Source of the DNA: Donghicola mangrovi
GTDB lineage: Bacteria > Pseudomonadota > Alphaproteobacteria > Rhodobacterales > Rhodobacteraceae
Direction: 5' to 3'
Assembly: GCF_013377535.1 (NCBI RefSeq)
Contig: NZ_JABCJE010000003.1
Coordinates: forward strand, 310,001-374,000
Length of the DNA stretch: 64,000 bases
Both the position numbers and the translations under genes were made by a program. Positions 24,412 through 35,200 of this stretch are shown in pieces. The notes under the pieces were generated by a model. The model was not told the origin of the DNA, made no database searches, and saw only the letters and a list, made by a program, of their open reading frames with translations. The number at the start of each line of letters is the position of its first letter. The first letter of the stretch is position 1.

Positions 24412-26433
24412 TCAGAGCAGGTTCTTGACCTGCTGCGCGACGTTTGCCGCGGTGATGCCGAACTTCTCGTACAGCTCTTCTGCGGGGGCCGAGGCACCAA
24501 AGCCGGTCATGCCGACAAACGCTGCCTTGGTCTCGCGGCCGCGCTCACCCAGCAGGTACTTGTCCCAGGGCTGACGGACAGCGGCTTCGACGGCCACGCG
24601 GACGGGACCTGCGGGCAGGACCTTCTTGCGGTAACCTTCGTCCTGCGCGTCAAACAGCTCCATGCAGGGCATGGAGACAACGCGGGTGCCGATGCCTTCG
24701 GCTTCGAGCAGCTTCTTGGCTTCCATCGCGATCTCGACTTCCGAACCGGTCGCCATGATGATCGCCTGACGCTTGCCCTCGGCTTCGGCCAGAACGTAAC
24801 CACCCTGAGCGGTCATGTTCTTGAGCTTGTGCTCGGTACGGACGGTGGGCAGGTTCTGACGCGACAGAGCCATCACGGTCGGGGTCGACTTCGAGGTCAG
24901 CGCGATTTCCCACGCTTCGGCGGTCTCGACTGCATCTGCGGGACGGATCAGATAGGTGTTCGGGGTCGCGCGGCAGTAGGCCAGATGTTCGACCGGCTGG
25001 TGGGTCGGGCCGTCTTCACCCAGACCGATCGAGTCGTGGGTCATGACGTAAACCACCGGAACGCCCATCAGCGCCGACAGACGCATGGAGCCACGGGCAT
25101 AGTCCGCAAAGCACAGGAAGGTGCCGCCATAGGGGCGGACGCCGCCGTGCAGGGCCATGCCGTTCATCGCAGCGGCCATGCCGTGCTCGCGGATACCGTA
25201 GTAAACGTAGCGGCCCTTGCGGTCCTCGGGGGCGAAGACACCCAGATCACCGGTCTTGGTGTTGTTCGAGCCGGTCAGGTCAGCCGAACCGCCGATGGTT
25301 TCGGGCGCGATCGGGTTGATGACTTCCAGAGCCATTTCCGACGCCTTGCGGGTCGCAACCTTGGGGGCCTCGTCCGAGATCTGCTTTTTCAGCGCCTTGA
25401 TGGTCGCCGACAGCTTCTTGGGGGCTTCACCGGTCATGATGCGGGTGAATTCCGCCTGACGGCTGGCCGATGCCTCGGCAAAGCGGCCTTCCCATGCTTC
25501 ACGCTCGGCCGCGCCGCGGGTGCCGATGGCTTCCCACTGGGCTTTGACGTCTGCGGGGATCTCGAAGGGACCGTAGTTCCAGCCGTACAGAGCCTTGGCA
25601 GCCGCCAGCTGGTCCGCGTTTGTCAGAGCGCCGTGGCCCTTGCTAGTGTCTTGCGCAGCGTGACCCAGAGCGATGTGCGTTTTGCACGCGATCATCGAGG
25701 GCTTCTTCGAGGTTTTCGCCTTGTTGATGGCCTCGTCGATGGCAACGGGGTCGTGGCCGTCGATTTCCAGCACGTGCCAGCCCGACGCCTTGAAGCGCGC
25801 AACCTGGTTGGTGCGGTCGGTCAGATCAACGGTGCCGTCGATGGTGATGTTGTTGTTGTCCCAGAAGACGATCAGCTTCGACAGTTCCTGACGGCCTGCC
25901 AGCGCGATGGCTTCTTGGCTGACGCCTTCCATCAGGCAGCCGTCACCCGCGATTACATAAGTGTAGTGGTCGACAATCTTCTTGCCATAGCGGCCGCGCA
26001 GCGACGCTTCGGCCATTGCGAAACCGACCGCGTTCGAGATGCCCTGACCCAGCGGGCCAGTGGTGGTCTCGATGCCCTTGGCGTGGCCGTATTCGGGGTG
26101 ACCTGCGGTGATCGCGCCCCACTGGCGGAAGTTCTTGACCTGCTCGAGGGTCATGTCCTCGTAACCGGTGAGGTACAGCAGGCTGTACATCAGCATCGAA
26201 CCGTGGCCGGCCGACAGGATGAAGCGGTCGCGGTCAAACCAGTCGGGGTTCTTGGCGTCGAATTTCAGGTGCTTTTCGAACAGAACGGTCGCAACATCGG
26301 CCATGCCCATGGGCATACCGGAGTGACCGGAGTTCGCAGCAGCAACGGCATCCAGCGTCAGGGTGCGGATGGCGGTGGCTTTCATCCAGTGTTCAGGGTT
26401 CGCGTTGCGGAGGGCTTCGATATCCACGGGCAT
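24412..26433 (-). CDS. tkt: transketolase
   Basis: 673-aa thiamine-diphosphate enzyme of the pentose-phosphate/Calvin pathways that moves two-carbon units between sugar phosphates. [20 protein letters not shown] and [26 protein letters not shown] form the N-terminal substrate region. The ThDP motif [27 protein letters not shown] follows; the pyrimidine domain shows [21 protein letters not shown] and [21 protein letters not shown]. The start MPVDIEAL is preceded by AGAGGAA. Length is normal. It lies upstream of the gap genes on the same strand, a common central-carbon grouping, but is separated from them by a terminator. Confidence 0.97.
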   Translation of the reverse strand: MPVDIEALRNANPEHWMKATAIRTLTLDAVAAANSGHSGMPMGMADVATVLFEKHLKFDAKNPDWFDRDRFILSAGHGSMLMYSLLYLTGYEDMTLEQVKNFRQWGAITAGHPEYGHAKGIETTTGPLGQGISNAVGFAMAEASLRGRYGKKIVDHYTYVIAGDGCLMEGVSQEAIALAGRQELSKLIVFWDNNNITIDGTVDLTDRTNQVARFKASGWHVLEIDGHDPVAIDEAINKAKTSKKPSMIACKTHIALGHAAQDTSKGHGALTNADQLAAAKALYGWNYGPFEIPADVKAQWEAIGTRGAAEREAWEGRFAEASASRQAEFTRIMTGEAPKKLSATIKALKKQISDEAPKVATRKASEMALEVINPIAPETIGGSADLTGSNNTKTGDLGVFAPEDRKGRYVYYGIREHGMAAAMNGMALHGGVRPYGGTFLCFADYARGSMRLSALMGVPVVYVMTHDSIGLGEDGPTHQPVEHLAYCRATPNTYLIRPADAVETAEAWEIALTSKSTPTVMALSRQNLPTVRTEHKLKNMTAQGGYVLAEAEGKRQAIIMATGSEVEIAMEAKKLLEAEGIGTRVVSMPCMELFDAQDEGYRKKVLPAGPVRVAVEAAVRQPWDKYLLGERGRETKAAFVGMTGFGASAPAEELYEKFGITAANVAQQVKNLL

Positions 26434-26520
26434 TTCCTCTGTCAGAAGCGTGTCTGGGCGCTGAATAACAGGGTCCAGCGATAGTTCAACAGGTGTAAAC
26501 GTGCCTGATCGGCCTAAAAA

Positions 26521-26538
26521 CGCCCAAAGGGGCGCATT
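26521..26538 (-). terminator. small hairpin with T-run on the minus strand (tkt upstream region)
   Basis: CGCCC/GGGCG stem, 4-nt loop, followed on the minus strand by TTTTT. It could stop antisense read-through from the zapA side before the tkt promoter. Short stem, so only a weak call. Confidence 0.3.
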
Positions 26539-26631
26539 TTGGCGGGGATGCGGATAAAGTACCCTGTAGCGACGGTTTCGCGATTCGGCGGGGCCCAAGA
26601 GCAGTGTTGTCTCGAAGAAAGGCAAGCGAGA

Positions 26632-27120
26632 ATGACTGAGATCGAGGAACTCCAGCGTCGGATCGTATCGGCGCTCGACCGGATCGGCCAAGGCGTGCAG
26701 ATGGTTGCTGCCGCACCCAGCGCGGGCGGCTTGCCCGAAGGCGCCATGAGCAAGGTCGATGCGGATACCATGAAGCTGGAGTTGCGGGCCGCGCTGGCCC
26801 ATAGCGAGGCATTGCAGGACAAGCTGGATGCCGTTCAGGACAAGCTGACCAAGGCAGAGCCGGAGATCACCACCTCGTTGGTGGCCGAGCTCGAAGAGCA
26901 GATCGCCAGCCTCAAGGCTGCGAATGCCGAACTGGTGGCCGCCAACACCGCCCTGCGCGAGGCAAACGGTGCCGCCAGCGCCGAGACCGTGGATCAGGGC
27001 ATGGCCGCAGAACTGACCGCCCTGCGTGCGGAACGCGCCGCCGAGGCGACGGAAATGAAAGCCTTGCTGGCAGTTGTCGAAGGCGCCAACCGCGTTGCCA
27101 CCCCAGAGGAGAGCGCATAA
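26632..27120 (+). CDS. coiled-coil protein upstream of zapA
   Basis: 162-aa acidic, Ala/Glu/Leu-rich protein with no signal or membrane segment. Residues ~45-160 show long heptad patterns ([38 protein letters not shown]) predicting an extended coiled coil. The start [11 protein letters not shown] is chosen at the ATG after AGAAAGG. Its stop overlaps the zapA start by 1 nt (TAATG), so the two are co-translated. It could be a partner of ZapA at the division ring, comparable in design but not demonstrably homologous to ZapB. Function otherwise unknown. Confidence 0.75.
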   Translation: MTEIEELQRRIVSALDRIGQGVQMVAAAPSAGGLPEGAMSKVDADTMKLELRAALAHSEALQDKLDAVQDKLTKAEPEITTSLVAELEEQIASLKAANAELVAANTALREANGAASAETVDQGMAAELTALRAERAAEATEMKALLAVVEGANRVATPEESA

Positions 27121-27509
27121 TGCCCCACGTTCAGGTTTCGATCGGCGGACGGTTTTTCGATGTGGCCTGTCAGGCCGGTGAAGAAAGCTATTTGCACAGT
27201 GCAGCGGCATTGCTGGACGAAGAGGCGCAAGTGCTGGTCCAGCAGATCGGCCGGATGCCGGAATCGCGGATGCTGCTGATGGCGGGGCTGATGCTGGCGG
27301 ACAAGGTCGCGGGGGCAGGGGACGCCGCTGCCCTTCAGGCCCGCGTCGCAGAGCTGGAGGCAGAGAATGCCGCGCTCAAGGCCCGTGCACCGGAAACGGT
27401 CACCGTCGAGGTCCCCGTGATCCCCGAAGGTCTGACCGAGGCGCTGGCTGCTCTGGCTGGCCGCGCAGAGGCACTGGCAGACGAGGTCGAGGAAAAGGCA
27501 ACCGCCTGA
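27120..27509 (+). CDS. zapA: cell division protein ZapA
   Basis: 129 aa. The N-terminal globular head (residues 1-45: [34 protein letters not shown]) is the ZapA pattern of a short beta-rich domain. The R[13 protein letters not shown] helix and a C-terminal coiled coil ([18 protein letters not shown]) follow. ZapA bundles FtsZ filaments at the septum. Slightly longer than enterobacterial ZapA (about 109 aa), as is common in alphaproteobacteria. Coupled to the coiled-coil gene before it and closed by a strong terminator. Confidence 0.88.
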   Translation: MPHVQVSIGGRFFDVACQAGEESYLHSAAALLDEEAQVLVQQIGRMPESRMLLMAGLMLADKVAGAGDAAALQARVAELEAENAALKARAPETVTVEVPVIPEGLTEALAALAGRAEALADEVEEKATA

Positions 27510-27532
27510 TCCCCGCCGCACCGGACAAAACA

Positions 27533-27563
27533 AAAGACCCGCCTGTTCAGCAGGCGGGTCTTT
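27533..27563. terminator. bidirectional intrinsic terminator
   Basis: 13-bp stem AAAGACCCGCCTG/CAGGCGGGTCTTT with a 5-nt loop, between the convergent zapA and grxD genes. Confidence 0.92.
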
Positions 27564-27587
27564 GCGTTTCAGCCCTGTGGGGGCCGA

Positions 27588-27950
27588 TTATGCGTTGGCT
27601 TCGCGGATCTTGTCTGCGGCCGATTTGTCGAAGGCGATGCCGTTCTCTTCGAACAGGGTGTCCAGTTCGCCCGACAGGGTCATCTCGGTGATGATGTCAC
27701 AGCCACCAACGAACTCGCCTTTGACGTAAAGCTGGGGGATGGTCGGCCAGTCCGAGAAATCCTTGATGCCCTGACGGATGCCTTCGTCGGCCAGAACGTT
27801 CACGTCCTTGTAGTCAACGCCGATGAAGTTCAGGACACCTGCCACGCGGCTCGAGAAACCGCACTGGGGCATCTCTTTGCTGCCCTTCATGTAGAGAACC
27901 ACGTCGTTGCTTTCGACGGTTTCTTTGATCTGTGCTTGTGCGTCGCTCAT
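27588..27950 (-). CDS. grxD: monothiol glutaredoxin, Grx4 family
   Basis: 120-aa CGFS-type glutaredoxin that binds and passes on [2Fe-2S] clusters. [18 protein letters not shown] has the single active cysteine (Cys30) and the KGS-x-x-x-PQCGFS motif; [23 protein letters not shown] is the glutathione-binding part. Its start overlaps the stop of a small membrane-protein gene by 4 bp, and bolA precedes that, giving the classical BolA-Grx4 partnership with an extra gene in between. Confidence 0.95.
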   Translation of the reverse strand: MSDAQAQIKETVESNDVVLYMKGSKEMPQCGFSSRVAGVLNFIGVDYKDVNVLADEGIRQGIKDFSDWPTIPQLYVKGEFVGGCDIITEMTLSGELDTLFEENGIAFDKSAADKIREANA

Positions 27951-28279
27951 TTGACCCTCCTTGAGGTCTTGCGATTGTGGGCCCGGTGATACCGCCGGGC
28001 GTAGTCTGCATCATCCGCCTCTGGCGGGATATGAATGTCGGCCTGACTAAAGCTGCCCCCGAGCCAGCTCACACCGCGTTCAAGCGAAGCGTTCTGACGG
28101 TGGGACCGTGCCAAGGCCTCGTGATCGACCGCTTCAAGTCCCAATTCGGGCGTTTCTGGCGATCTGGGCTTCGGCTGCCTTCTGGCTAATGGAACATATG
28201 TGCGTCGACCCATGACTTTTCCAGCAATGAAAAGGCCAAGCGCCACAGCGATCAGTCCCCAGAAGGTGCCATTATTCAT
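27947..28279 (-). CDS. single-pass membrane protein between bolA and grxD
   Basis: 110-aa protein: a short N-terminus, one hydrophobic helix (residues ~6-23: [19 protein letters not shown]), then a basic/polar cytoplasmic tail rich in Arg and Pro. It overlaps bolA by 4 bp at its start and grxD by 4 bp at its end, so all three form one coupled unit. No known domain recognised. The context suggests a link to iron-sulfur or redox handling at the membrane, which is inference only. Confidence 0.75.
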   Translation of the reverse strand: MNNGTFWGLIAVALGLFIAGKVMGRRTYVPLARRQPKPRSPETPELGLEAVDHEALARSHRQNASLERGVSWLGGSFSQADIHIPPEADDADYARRYHRAHNRKTSRRVK

Positions 28280-28518
28280 GCAGGCGCGCGCGTGGTCAGC
28301 GCCAGCGCGTGCAGCTCTCCGTGCGAGCCGTCCATTTTGCCCTTGAGGGCGGCATAGACCGCACGCTGCTGCTGGACGCGGTTCATCCCGCGGAAGCTTT
28401 CGTCCACGACCTCGGCGGCAAAGTGGTTTCCGTCACCGGCAGTGTCGGTGATCTGGATCTTTGCGTCTGGGAACGTTTCGCGCAGCAGGTTTTCGATTTC
28501 TTCAGCACGCATTGGCAT
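28276..28518 (-). CDS. bolA: BolA-family protein
   Basis: 80-aa BolA-like protein (family length about 80-105). MPMRAEEIENLLRETFPDAKIQITDTAGDGNHFAAEVVDESFRGMNRVQQQRAVYAAL shows the BolA core: the D-x-x-GDGxHF turn and the conserved R-V-x-x-Q-R-x-V-Y-x-A-L helix. These proteins form [2Fe-2S]-bridged complexes with monothiol glutaredoxins, and one lies two genes downstream. The start is the ATG with GGAGG 10 nt upstream; a second ATG two codons later is possible. Confidence 0.93.
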   Translation of the reverse strand: MPMRAEEIENLLRETFPDAKIQITDTAGDGNHFAAEVVDESFRGMNRVQQQRAVYAALKGKMDGSHGELHALALTTRAPA

Positions 28519-28562
28519 GTGCTTGTGGCCTCCGTCTTGTACCGAACCCAAGGGTAGGGGCC

Positions 28563-28588
28563 GCGTGCCCCCTTCGCAAGGGGCACGC
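28563..28588 (-). terminator. GC-rich hairpin between purL and bolA
   Basis: 9-bp stem GCGTGCCCC/GGGGCACGC with loop of 8 nt, 37-62 nt after the purL stop on the minus strand. No T-run follows, so it may be a weak terminator, an mRNA stabiliser or an RNA-processing site. Confidence 0.45.
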
Positions 28589-28624
28589 TGCTGTAAACAC
28601 CGATTTGGTAGAGTGTTTTGACGC

Positions 28625-30784
28625 TTAGCCGAGACGTTCGGCCAGCGCACCGCGGAACTGGGCCGAAAGCTCGGCCAGCGGTGCTGCGATGCCGCCGAAC
28701 GAAACGGCGTCACCGTGGAATTTACCGACAGACTGAATGGTAACGCCTGCATCCGCAGCAGCCACCATCAGAGCTTCGGCCATGTCGAAGTTGCACGCGA
28801 TCAGGTAGCGGCCCTGATCCTCGCCGAACAGGGTCGCGGTGTCCGATGCGTCCAGCGAAATACCGACGCCATGGGCTTCGGCCATTTCAAAGGCAGCAAC
28901 GGCCAGACCACCATCCGACAGGTCCGAACAGGCGCGGATCAGTTCGCGGTTGGCCAGAATGAACTCGCCGTTCTTGCGTTCTGCATCCAGATCGACGTGG
29001 GGCGCATCGCCGTCTTCGCGGTTGAAGACTTCGGCCAGCAGGGCCGACTGACCCAGATGACCGGCGGTTTCGCCAACCAGCAGAGCCACGTGGCCTTCGC
29101 GCACGTCGCCGCCGATGATGTTGTCCACGTGGTCGATCAGGCCAACCGCACAGATGGTGGGGGTGGGCAGGATCGGCTCGCCGTCGGTTTCGTTATAGAG
29201 CGACACGTTGCCCGATACGATCGGGGTGTCCAGCGCCAGACATGCCTCGCCGATACCCTGAATGGCGCCGACGAACTGGCCCATGATCTCGGGCTTTTCG
29301 GGGTTGCCGAAGTTCAGGTTGTCGGTGGTTGCCAGCGGCTTCGCGCCAACGGCCACAAGGTTACGGAACGCTTCGGCCACGGCCTGACGGCCACCCTGTA
29401 CGGGGTTCGCCTTGACGTAGCGCGGGGTTACGTCGCTGGTGAAGGCCAGCACTTTGTTGGTGCCGTGTACGCGGACCAGACCTGCACCGGCACCGGGGGT
29501 GCGCAGGGTGTCTGCCATCACCTGAGTGTCGTACTGCTGGTAAACCCACTGACGCGAGCAATAGTTCATCGAGCCGATGATCGCCTTCAGGCCGTCGATC
29601 GCGTTCACCTCGGCAACCGGAGCCATCTCGGCTGCGGGGGCGGTGGGAACGTGGGGACGGTCGTATTCCGGTGCGTTGCCCGACAGGGCGCGCAGGGGCA
29701 GGTCGGCTTTCACTTCACCCTTGTGGATGATGATGAACTTGTCCTCGGGGATGGTTTCGCCAACGATGGCAAAGTCCAGATCCCACTTGTCGAACACGGC
29801 CTTGGCTTCTGCTTCCTTTTCGGGGCGCAGAACCATCAGCATGCGTTCCTGCGATTCCGAAAGCATCATCTCGTAAGCGGTCATGTTGACTTCGCGGCAG
29901 GGCACGTCGTCGAGGTTCAGACGGATACCCAGTTCGCCCTTGTCGCCCATTTCCACGGCCGAGCAGGTCAGACCCGCCGCGCCCATGTCCTGGATCGAGA
30001 TTACAGCACCGGTCTGCATCAGTTCGAGGCAAGCCTCCATCAGACGCTTTTCGGTGAAGGGGTCGCCGACCTGAACGGTGGGACGCTTTTCTTCGATGGT
30101 CTCGTCGAATTCTGCCGACGCCATGGTTGCGCCGCCAACGCCGTCACGGCCGGTCTTTGCACCAAGGTAAACCACGGGCATGCCCACGCCGGACGCTGCC
30201 GAGTAGAAAATCTTGTCCGCATCCGCGAGGCCCGCCGCAAAGGCGTTGACCAGACAGTTGCCGTTATACGCCTTGTGGAAGCGCAGTTCGCCGCCAACGG
30301 TGGGAACGCCAAAGCAGTTGCCGTAACCGCCAACGCCTTCGACAACGCCGTGTACCAGACGCTTGGTCTTGGGGTGGCTCGGTTCACCGAACGACAGCGA
30401 GTTCATCGCCGCGATGGGACGTGCGCCCATGGTGAACACATCGCGCAGAATGCCGCCCACGCCGGTCGCCGCACCCTGATAGGGTTCGATGTACGAGGGG
30501 TGGTTGTGGCTTTCCATCTTGAAGATGACAGCCTGACCGTCGCCGATATCGACAACGCCAGCGTTCTCGCCCGGGCCACAAATGACCTGCGGGCCAGTGG
30601 TGGGCAGCGTGCGCAGCCACTTCTTGGAACTCTTGTACGAGCAGTGCTCGTTCCACATCGCCGAGAAGATCCCGAGCTCGGTAAAGGTGGGCTCGCGGTT
30701 CAGGATGCGAAGGATTTCGGCATATTCATCGGGCTTGATACCGTGGGCCTCGATGAGGTCGGGCGTGATCGCCGGCTCTTGCAT
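28625..30784 (-). CDS. purL: phosphoribosylformylglycinamidine synthase subunit II
   Basis: 719-aa ATP-dependent enzyme of the fourth step of purine synthesis; the size marks the small (PurLQS) form, which needs separate PurS and PurQ proteins not in this window. [19 protein letters not shown] and [50 protein letters not shown] are the N-terminal signatures. [17 protein letters not shown] and the second PurM-like half ([40 protein letters not shown]) follow. Ends with [15 protein letters not shown]. Appears to be transcribed on its own. Confidence 0.97.
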   Translation of the reverse strand: MQEPAITPDLIEAHGIKPDEYAEILRILNREPTFTELGIFSAMWNEHCSYKSSKKWLRTLPTTGPQVICGPGENAGVVDIGDGQAVIFKMESHNHPSYIEPYQGAATGVGGILRDVFTMGARPIAAMNSLSFGEPSHPKTKRLVHGVVEGVGGYGNCFGVPTVGGELRFHKAYNGNCLVNAFAAGLADADKIFYSAASGVGMPVVYLGAKTGRDGVGGATMASAEFDETIEEKRPTVQVGDPFTEKRLMEACLELMQTGAVISIQDMGAAGLTCSAVEMGDKGELGIRLNLDDVPCREVNMTAYEMMLSESQERMLMVLRPEKEAEAKAVFDKWDLDFAIVGETIPEDKFIIIHKGEVKADLPLRALSGNAPEYDRPHVPTAPAAEMAPVAEVNAIDGLKAIIGSMNYCSRQWVYQQYDTQVMADTLRTPGAGAGLVRVHGTNKVLAFTSDVTPRYVKANPVQGGRQAVAEAFRNLVAVGAKPLATTDNLNFGNPEKPEIMGQFVGAIQGIGEACLALDTPIVSGNVSLYNETDGEPILPTPTICAVGLIDHVDNIIGGDVREGHVALLVGETAGHLGQSALLAEVFNREDGDAPHVDLDAERKNGEFILANRELIRACSDLSDGGLAVAAFEMAEAHGVGISLDASDTATLFGEDQGRYLIACNFDMAEALMVAAADAGVTIQSVGKFHGDAVSFGGIAAPLAELSAQFRGALAERLG

Positions 30785-30944
30785 GGAATAAGTCCCCTTA
30801 AGACGGATTGCCGCGCTTTTATGACAGAGATGCCACGGGGAAAAGGGGCTTGGGGGCGCAAAACTGCGCTGAACTGCATTTTCACGTTAATAGAGTGTTC
30901 CCGCAGGACGCAGGCCGGTCCCCAGAGCCAGATGCCGTTTGGCC

Positions 30945-30973
30945 AAAAAAAAGGCCGAGCACTAAGCCCGGCC
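30945..30973 (-). terminator. intrinsic terminator (leftward)
   Basis: Stem GGCCGAGC/GCCCGGCC (one mismatch, loop ACTAA); on the minus strand it is followed by eight T residues. It terminates either LysR read-through or a separate small transcript. Confidence 0.85.
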
Positions 30974-31075
30974 AAAGTCCAACAGGGAGGTATGAAGATG
31001 ATCCACCAAAATGTGTTTCAGCTTCGAAGGCTCAAATAGGCCGCACTGGTGACTCGATCAAGACACGAATTGCCG
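30945..31075 (-). ncRNA. candidate small RNA or 3'UTR-derived RNA
   Basis: Between the LysR stop and the strong leftward terminator lies about 155 nt with no frame of note. The minus strand contains ACCTCCC (complementary to a Shine-Dalgarno sequence) about 15 nt before the terminator stem, and a small palindrome CTTCGAAG. This arrangement resembles trans-acting small RNAs. The 5' end is guessed. No expression evidence. Confidence 0.25.
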
Positions 31076-31129
31076 CAGGCGCAACATGGCCGCTATGCGC
31101 TAACGGCATAGCTTTACATGCGCCTTACA

Positions 31130-32035
31130 TCACAGCGGCGGTTCATCGGGATTCGCGCGACGGGATTCGGCGATCTCGGACTGTACAAACTCTCGGAAGG
31201 CCGCGATCCGTTGGGACTGTCGCAGCTCCTCTGGATAAGCAAGGTAGACCGGAACCTCGGCGCTTTCAATTTCTGGCAGCACTCTGACGAGCTCAGGGAA
31301 GTCGACTGCCAAATATTGAGGCAGAACCCCGATCCCCAGATCGTGAATGACCCCCTGAAGCACACCGAAATAGCTGTTTACGGTCAAAGTCGACGAAATA
31401 TCGTTGGCCAGAATGGACGCAACCAGCTGCGCACCGGCCCCGACCTGCGGGGTGCTGGGGCTCTGGCAGATCAGGCGGTGGTTGGCCAGTTCTTCCAGTT
31501 TCTCGGGCGCGCCGTTCTTCTTGATGTATTCCTCGGACGCATACATCCGCATCCGCACGTTGAACAAACGCTTGCGTACCAGATCGGCCTGACTGGGTTC
31601 CTTCATACGGATGGCAACGTCGGCCTCGCGCATGGGCAGGTCCAGAACACGCTCCTCAAGCATCAGGTCGATTTTCAGGTTTGGGTACTGTTCATAGAGT
31701 TTGGTCAGGCGCGGGGCCAACCACATGGTGCCGAAACCGGTGGTCGTGGTGACGCGCAGCTCGCCAAAGACCTCTTCTTCGCTGTCCTTGATCCGTGCAG
31801 ACGCAGCATCCAGACGGCGCGACATGGCAGAGGTCGCGTCGAACAGGAGTTCCCCCTGTTCGGTTAGAATCAGTCCACGGGCATGGCGGTGGAACAGAGT
31901 GGTGTTCAGGCTCTCTTCCAAGGCGCGGATCTGTCGGCTGACGGCAGATTGGGACAGGTGAAGCACATCACCGGCATGCGTCAGGCTGCCCGCATCGGCA
32001 ACCGCGTGAAATATCCGTAATTTATCCCAGTCCAT
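31130..32035 (-). CDS. LysR-family transcriptional regulator
   Basis: 301 aa. The N-terminal helix-turn-helix reads MDWDKLRIFHAVADAGSLTHAGDVLHLSQSAVSRQIRALEESLNTTLFHRHARG; the effector domain follows (residues ~95-290) with GTMWLAPRLTKLYEQYPNLKI. It is divergent from the indolepyruvate ferredoxin oxidoreductase gene with 171 bp between the starts, so it is the likely regulator of that gene. Effector unknown. Confidence 0.87.
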   Translation of the reverse strand: MDWDKLRIFHAVADAGSLTHAGDVLHLSQSAVSRQIRALEESLNTTLFHRHARGLILTEQGELLFDATSAMSRRLDAASARIKDSEEEVFGELRVTTTTGFGTMWLAPRLTKLYEQYPNLKIDLMLEERVLDLPMREADVAIRMKEPSQADLVRKRLFNVRMRMYASEEYIKKNGAPEKLEELANHRLICQSPSTPQVGAGAQLVASILANDISSTLTVNSYFGVLQGVIHDLGIGVLPQYLAVDFPELVRVLPEIESAEVPVYLAYPEELRQSQRIAAFREFVQSEIAESRRANPDEPPL

Positions 32036-32206
32036 CTTTGTAACTTTCTGCCCGTTATTCGCACCATAGACGAAATGTCATTCATTTGAACGGATTAAAC
32101 ACCAAAAATTGTGCCAAACCGCGAATTTTAACCTTTGTGGGTCAGAATATGTGACCTAATGTTGTGCTATCATAAGGCAAGCACATTGAGCGAGGGGAGG
32201 CGCAAG

Positions 32207-35200
32207 ATGAGCATGCACCAGATTACGTTGGAAGATCGTTTCGATCTGACCAAATCCCCGATTCTATTGAACGGGACGCAGGCTTTAGTCCGATTGATGC
32301 TCATGCAGCAAGAGCGGGATCGCCTTGCAGGGCTGAATACCGCCGGATTGGTGACAGGGTACCGCGGATCTCCGCTTGGCGCGGTCGATCTGCAAATGAT
32401 GCGTGCAGGCCGCGTGCTGGGGAAACACCACATTACATTTCAGCCCGGACTGAACGAGGATCTGGCCGCCACCGCGCTCTGGGGCAGCCAGCAGGCCGAG
32501 CTGCGCGGCGAGGGGAAATACGATGGCGTCTTCGGGCTGTGGTACGGCAAAGGGCCGGGCGTCGATCGCTCTGGCGACGTGATGCGCCACGCGAATATGG
32601 CGGGCTCGTCCCGTCATGGCGGCGTCCTGATGGCGATGGGCGATGACCATACCGGCGAATCCAGCACCGTCTTGCACCAGTCCGATTGGGCGATGGTCGA
32701 TGCCTATATGCCTGTGGTGAACCCTGCGGGGGTTCAGGAAATTCTGGACTTCGGCCTCTATGGTTTTGCCCTGTCGCGCTATGCAGGCGTCTGGGTCGGT
32801 CTGAAAACCATGAAGGACACGGTCGAGGCGACCGGCGTTGTCGATGGCGATCCCCAGCGGGTGCAGCTGGTGACGCCCAAGGGGTTTGCCATGCCACAGG
32901 GCGGGCTGAACATCCGCCTCGGCGACACGCCCCACGCCCAAGAGGCGCGGATGATCGACTACAAGCGTTTCGCCGCCGAGGCCTTTTCCCGCGCCAACAA
33001 CATGGACAAGCGGGTTTGGGGCAAGGCGGGGGCCAAGATCGGCTTTGTCGCTGCCGGTAAAAACTGGCTCGATCTGGTGCACGCGTTCAACCTGCTGAAC
33101 ATTGACGCCACTGAGGCTGAACGTCTGGGCTTGACCACCTACAAGGTCGGGCAGACTTGGCCGCTGGACATGCACGGGTTCCACGACTGGGCCGAGGGGC
33201 TCGACCTGATCATCGTGGTCGAGGAGAAGCGCAAGCTGATCGAGGTGCAGGTCAAGGAAAGCATCTTCGACGACCGCCGCGGTCGCCGCGTTTATGGCTG
33301 GCACAAGGGCGGCGGGGCAGGGGCCGACCACGGCGAAGAACTGTTCCCCACCCGCATGGCGCTGGACCCCGTGATGATCGCCGAAAAGATCGGTGCGATC
33401 CTGATCGAGGAGGGGCGCGGCACCGATGGGGTCCGCGCGGGCCTCTCGACCTTGGCTGAGGCGCGCCGCGCCGACAACGCCGAGGATATCGCCGCCCGTC
33501 TGCCCTATTACTGCGCGGGCTGCCCGCACAACACATCCACCAAGGTGCCTGACGGCCACCGCGCCTATGCGGGGATCGGCTGTCACTACATGGTGCAGTG
33601 GATGGACCGGAACACCACTGGCTTTACCCACATGGGGGCCGAGGGGGCGAACTGGATCGGCGAGGCGCCATTCAGCAACCGCAAGCACGTGTTCCAGAAC
33701 CTCGGGGACGGGACGTACAACCACTCGGGCGTTCAGGCGATCCGCGCGGCTTTGGCAGCGGGGACCAACATCACCTACAAGATCCTTTATAATGATGCGG
33801 TGGCGATGACCGGCGGCCAGCCGAACGAAGGCGGCCTGTCCCCCCAGCGCATCGCCCGCGAATTGCAAGCCATGGGGGTGGGGCACATCGCGGTGGTCTG
33901 TGATCCCAAAGAAGAGGTCGATCTGGACGCCTTTCCCGAGGGCCTTCAGATGCACGAACGCAGCGAGATGCCCCGCGTGCAAGAGGACTGCGCGCAGATC
34001 GAAGGCGTCTCTGCCATCATCTACATCCAGACCTGCGCCGCGGAAAAACGCCGCCGCCGCAAGCGGGGCGCGTTCCCCGATCCCGATCAGCGCGTGTTCA
34101 TCAACACCAATATCTGCGAGGGTTGCGGCGATTGCGGGGTGCAGTCGAACTGCGTGGCGATCACGCCGGTCGAAACCGAACTGGGCCGCAAGCGCGCCAT
34201 TGACCAGTCCGCCTGTAACAAGGATTTCAGCTGCCTTGATGGCTTCTGCCCGTCCTTTGTCACGGTCAAAGGGGCCAAGCTGCGCAAACAGACGACCACG
34301 GCGCTGGACCTGCCGGACATGCCCTTGCCCGAGTTGCCCACCATCAACGGCACGTGGAACGTCGTTGTCACCGGCGTCGGCGGTACGGGCGTTGTGACCA
34401 TCGGCGCGGTCTTGGCGCAGGCGGCGCAAATCGCGGGGCTGGGCGCTGGCATGATGGAAATGGCCGGTCTGGCGCAAAAGGGCGGCGCGGTGCACATCCA
34501 TTGCCGTTTGGCCAATTCCCCCGACGACATCAGCGCCATTCGTGTGGCAACGGGCGAATGCGATGCCCTGATCGGCGGGGATCTGGTGGTCAGCGCGGGG
34601 GCGAAAACCCTTGGCCTGACCAGCGCGGGGCGCACAGGCGCTGTGGTGAACAGCCACGAAACGGTCACCGGCGATTTCACCCGCAACCCCGCATTCAAAC
34701 TGCCGACTGACCGCCTGTCTTTGGCCCTAGAGGCGCGGCTGAAAGAGCGCGTGCAGATGTTCGATGCCAGCACTTTGGCCAAGAACACGCTCGGGGACAG
34801 CATCTATTCCAACATGATCCTCTTGGGCGCGGCGTGGCAGCGCGGGCTGGTTCCCATCGGGCATGATGCCTTGGTCGAGGCGATCCGCCTGAACGGCGCG
34901 GCGGTGGACAACAACCTGCGGGCCTTTGAAACCGGGCGCTGGGCGGTGCTGTTCCCCGAAGATGCCTATGCCCTGAGTGCCCCCGTGGTGGTGAACCTGC
35001 CCCAGTCGGACGCCGAGCGTATCGCATTCCGAGTGGATCACCTGCGGGCCTATGGTGGCGACCGTCTGGCGCGGCGGTTCACCAAGCGGCTCGACGGGAT
35101 CACCGACCCCGAGCTGAAGATGGCCGTGGCCGAGGGCTATCACAAACTGCTGGCCTACAAGGATGAATACGAGGTCGCGCGTCTTTTGCTGCAAACCCGT

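Larger units (their letters stand above)
30785..31129. other. non-coding region between purL and a LysR gene
   Basis: 345 bp without a supported gene. It contains the purL promoter side (30785-~30900), a strong terminator reading leftwards (30945-30973), a possible small RNA to its right, and a second inverted repeat GCTATGC/GCATAGC at 31092-31112. A frame of 13-15 codons at 30991-31037 is discussed under rejected items. Confidence 0.6.

Noticed and set aside
27510-27587. 6S RNA next to zapA
   Set aside because: 6S RNA often follows zapA, but here there are only 78 bp, filled by a terminator.
30991-31037. Mini-frame MKMIHQNVFQLRRLK with a GGGAGGT ribosome-like site
   Set aside because: Only 13-15 codons, no homologue recalled, and the terminator polarity favours a transcript on the other strand. 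Kept as an alternative to the small-RNA idea.
28715-31039. 774-codon plus-strand frame opposite purL
   Set aside because: Shadow of purL; low-complexity His/Gln/Val-rich product typical of antisense frames in GC-rich DNA.
31092-31112. GCGCTAACG as another gap-type operator
   Set aside because: Only 9 of 14 positions match, and it is better explained as part of the local inverted repeat GCTATGC/GCATAGC.
32285-34657. 790-codon minus-strand frame
   Set aside because: Antisense shadow of the indolepyruvate oxidoreductase gene, which has full domain support.
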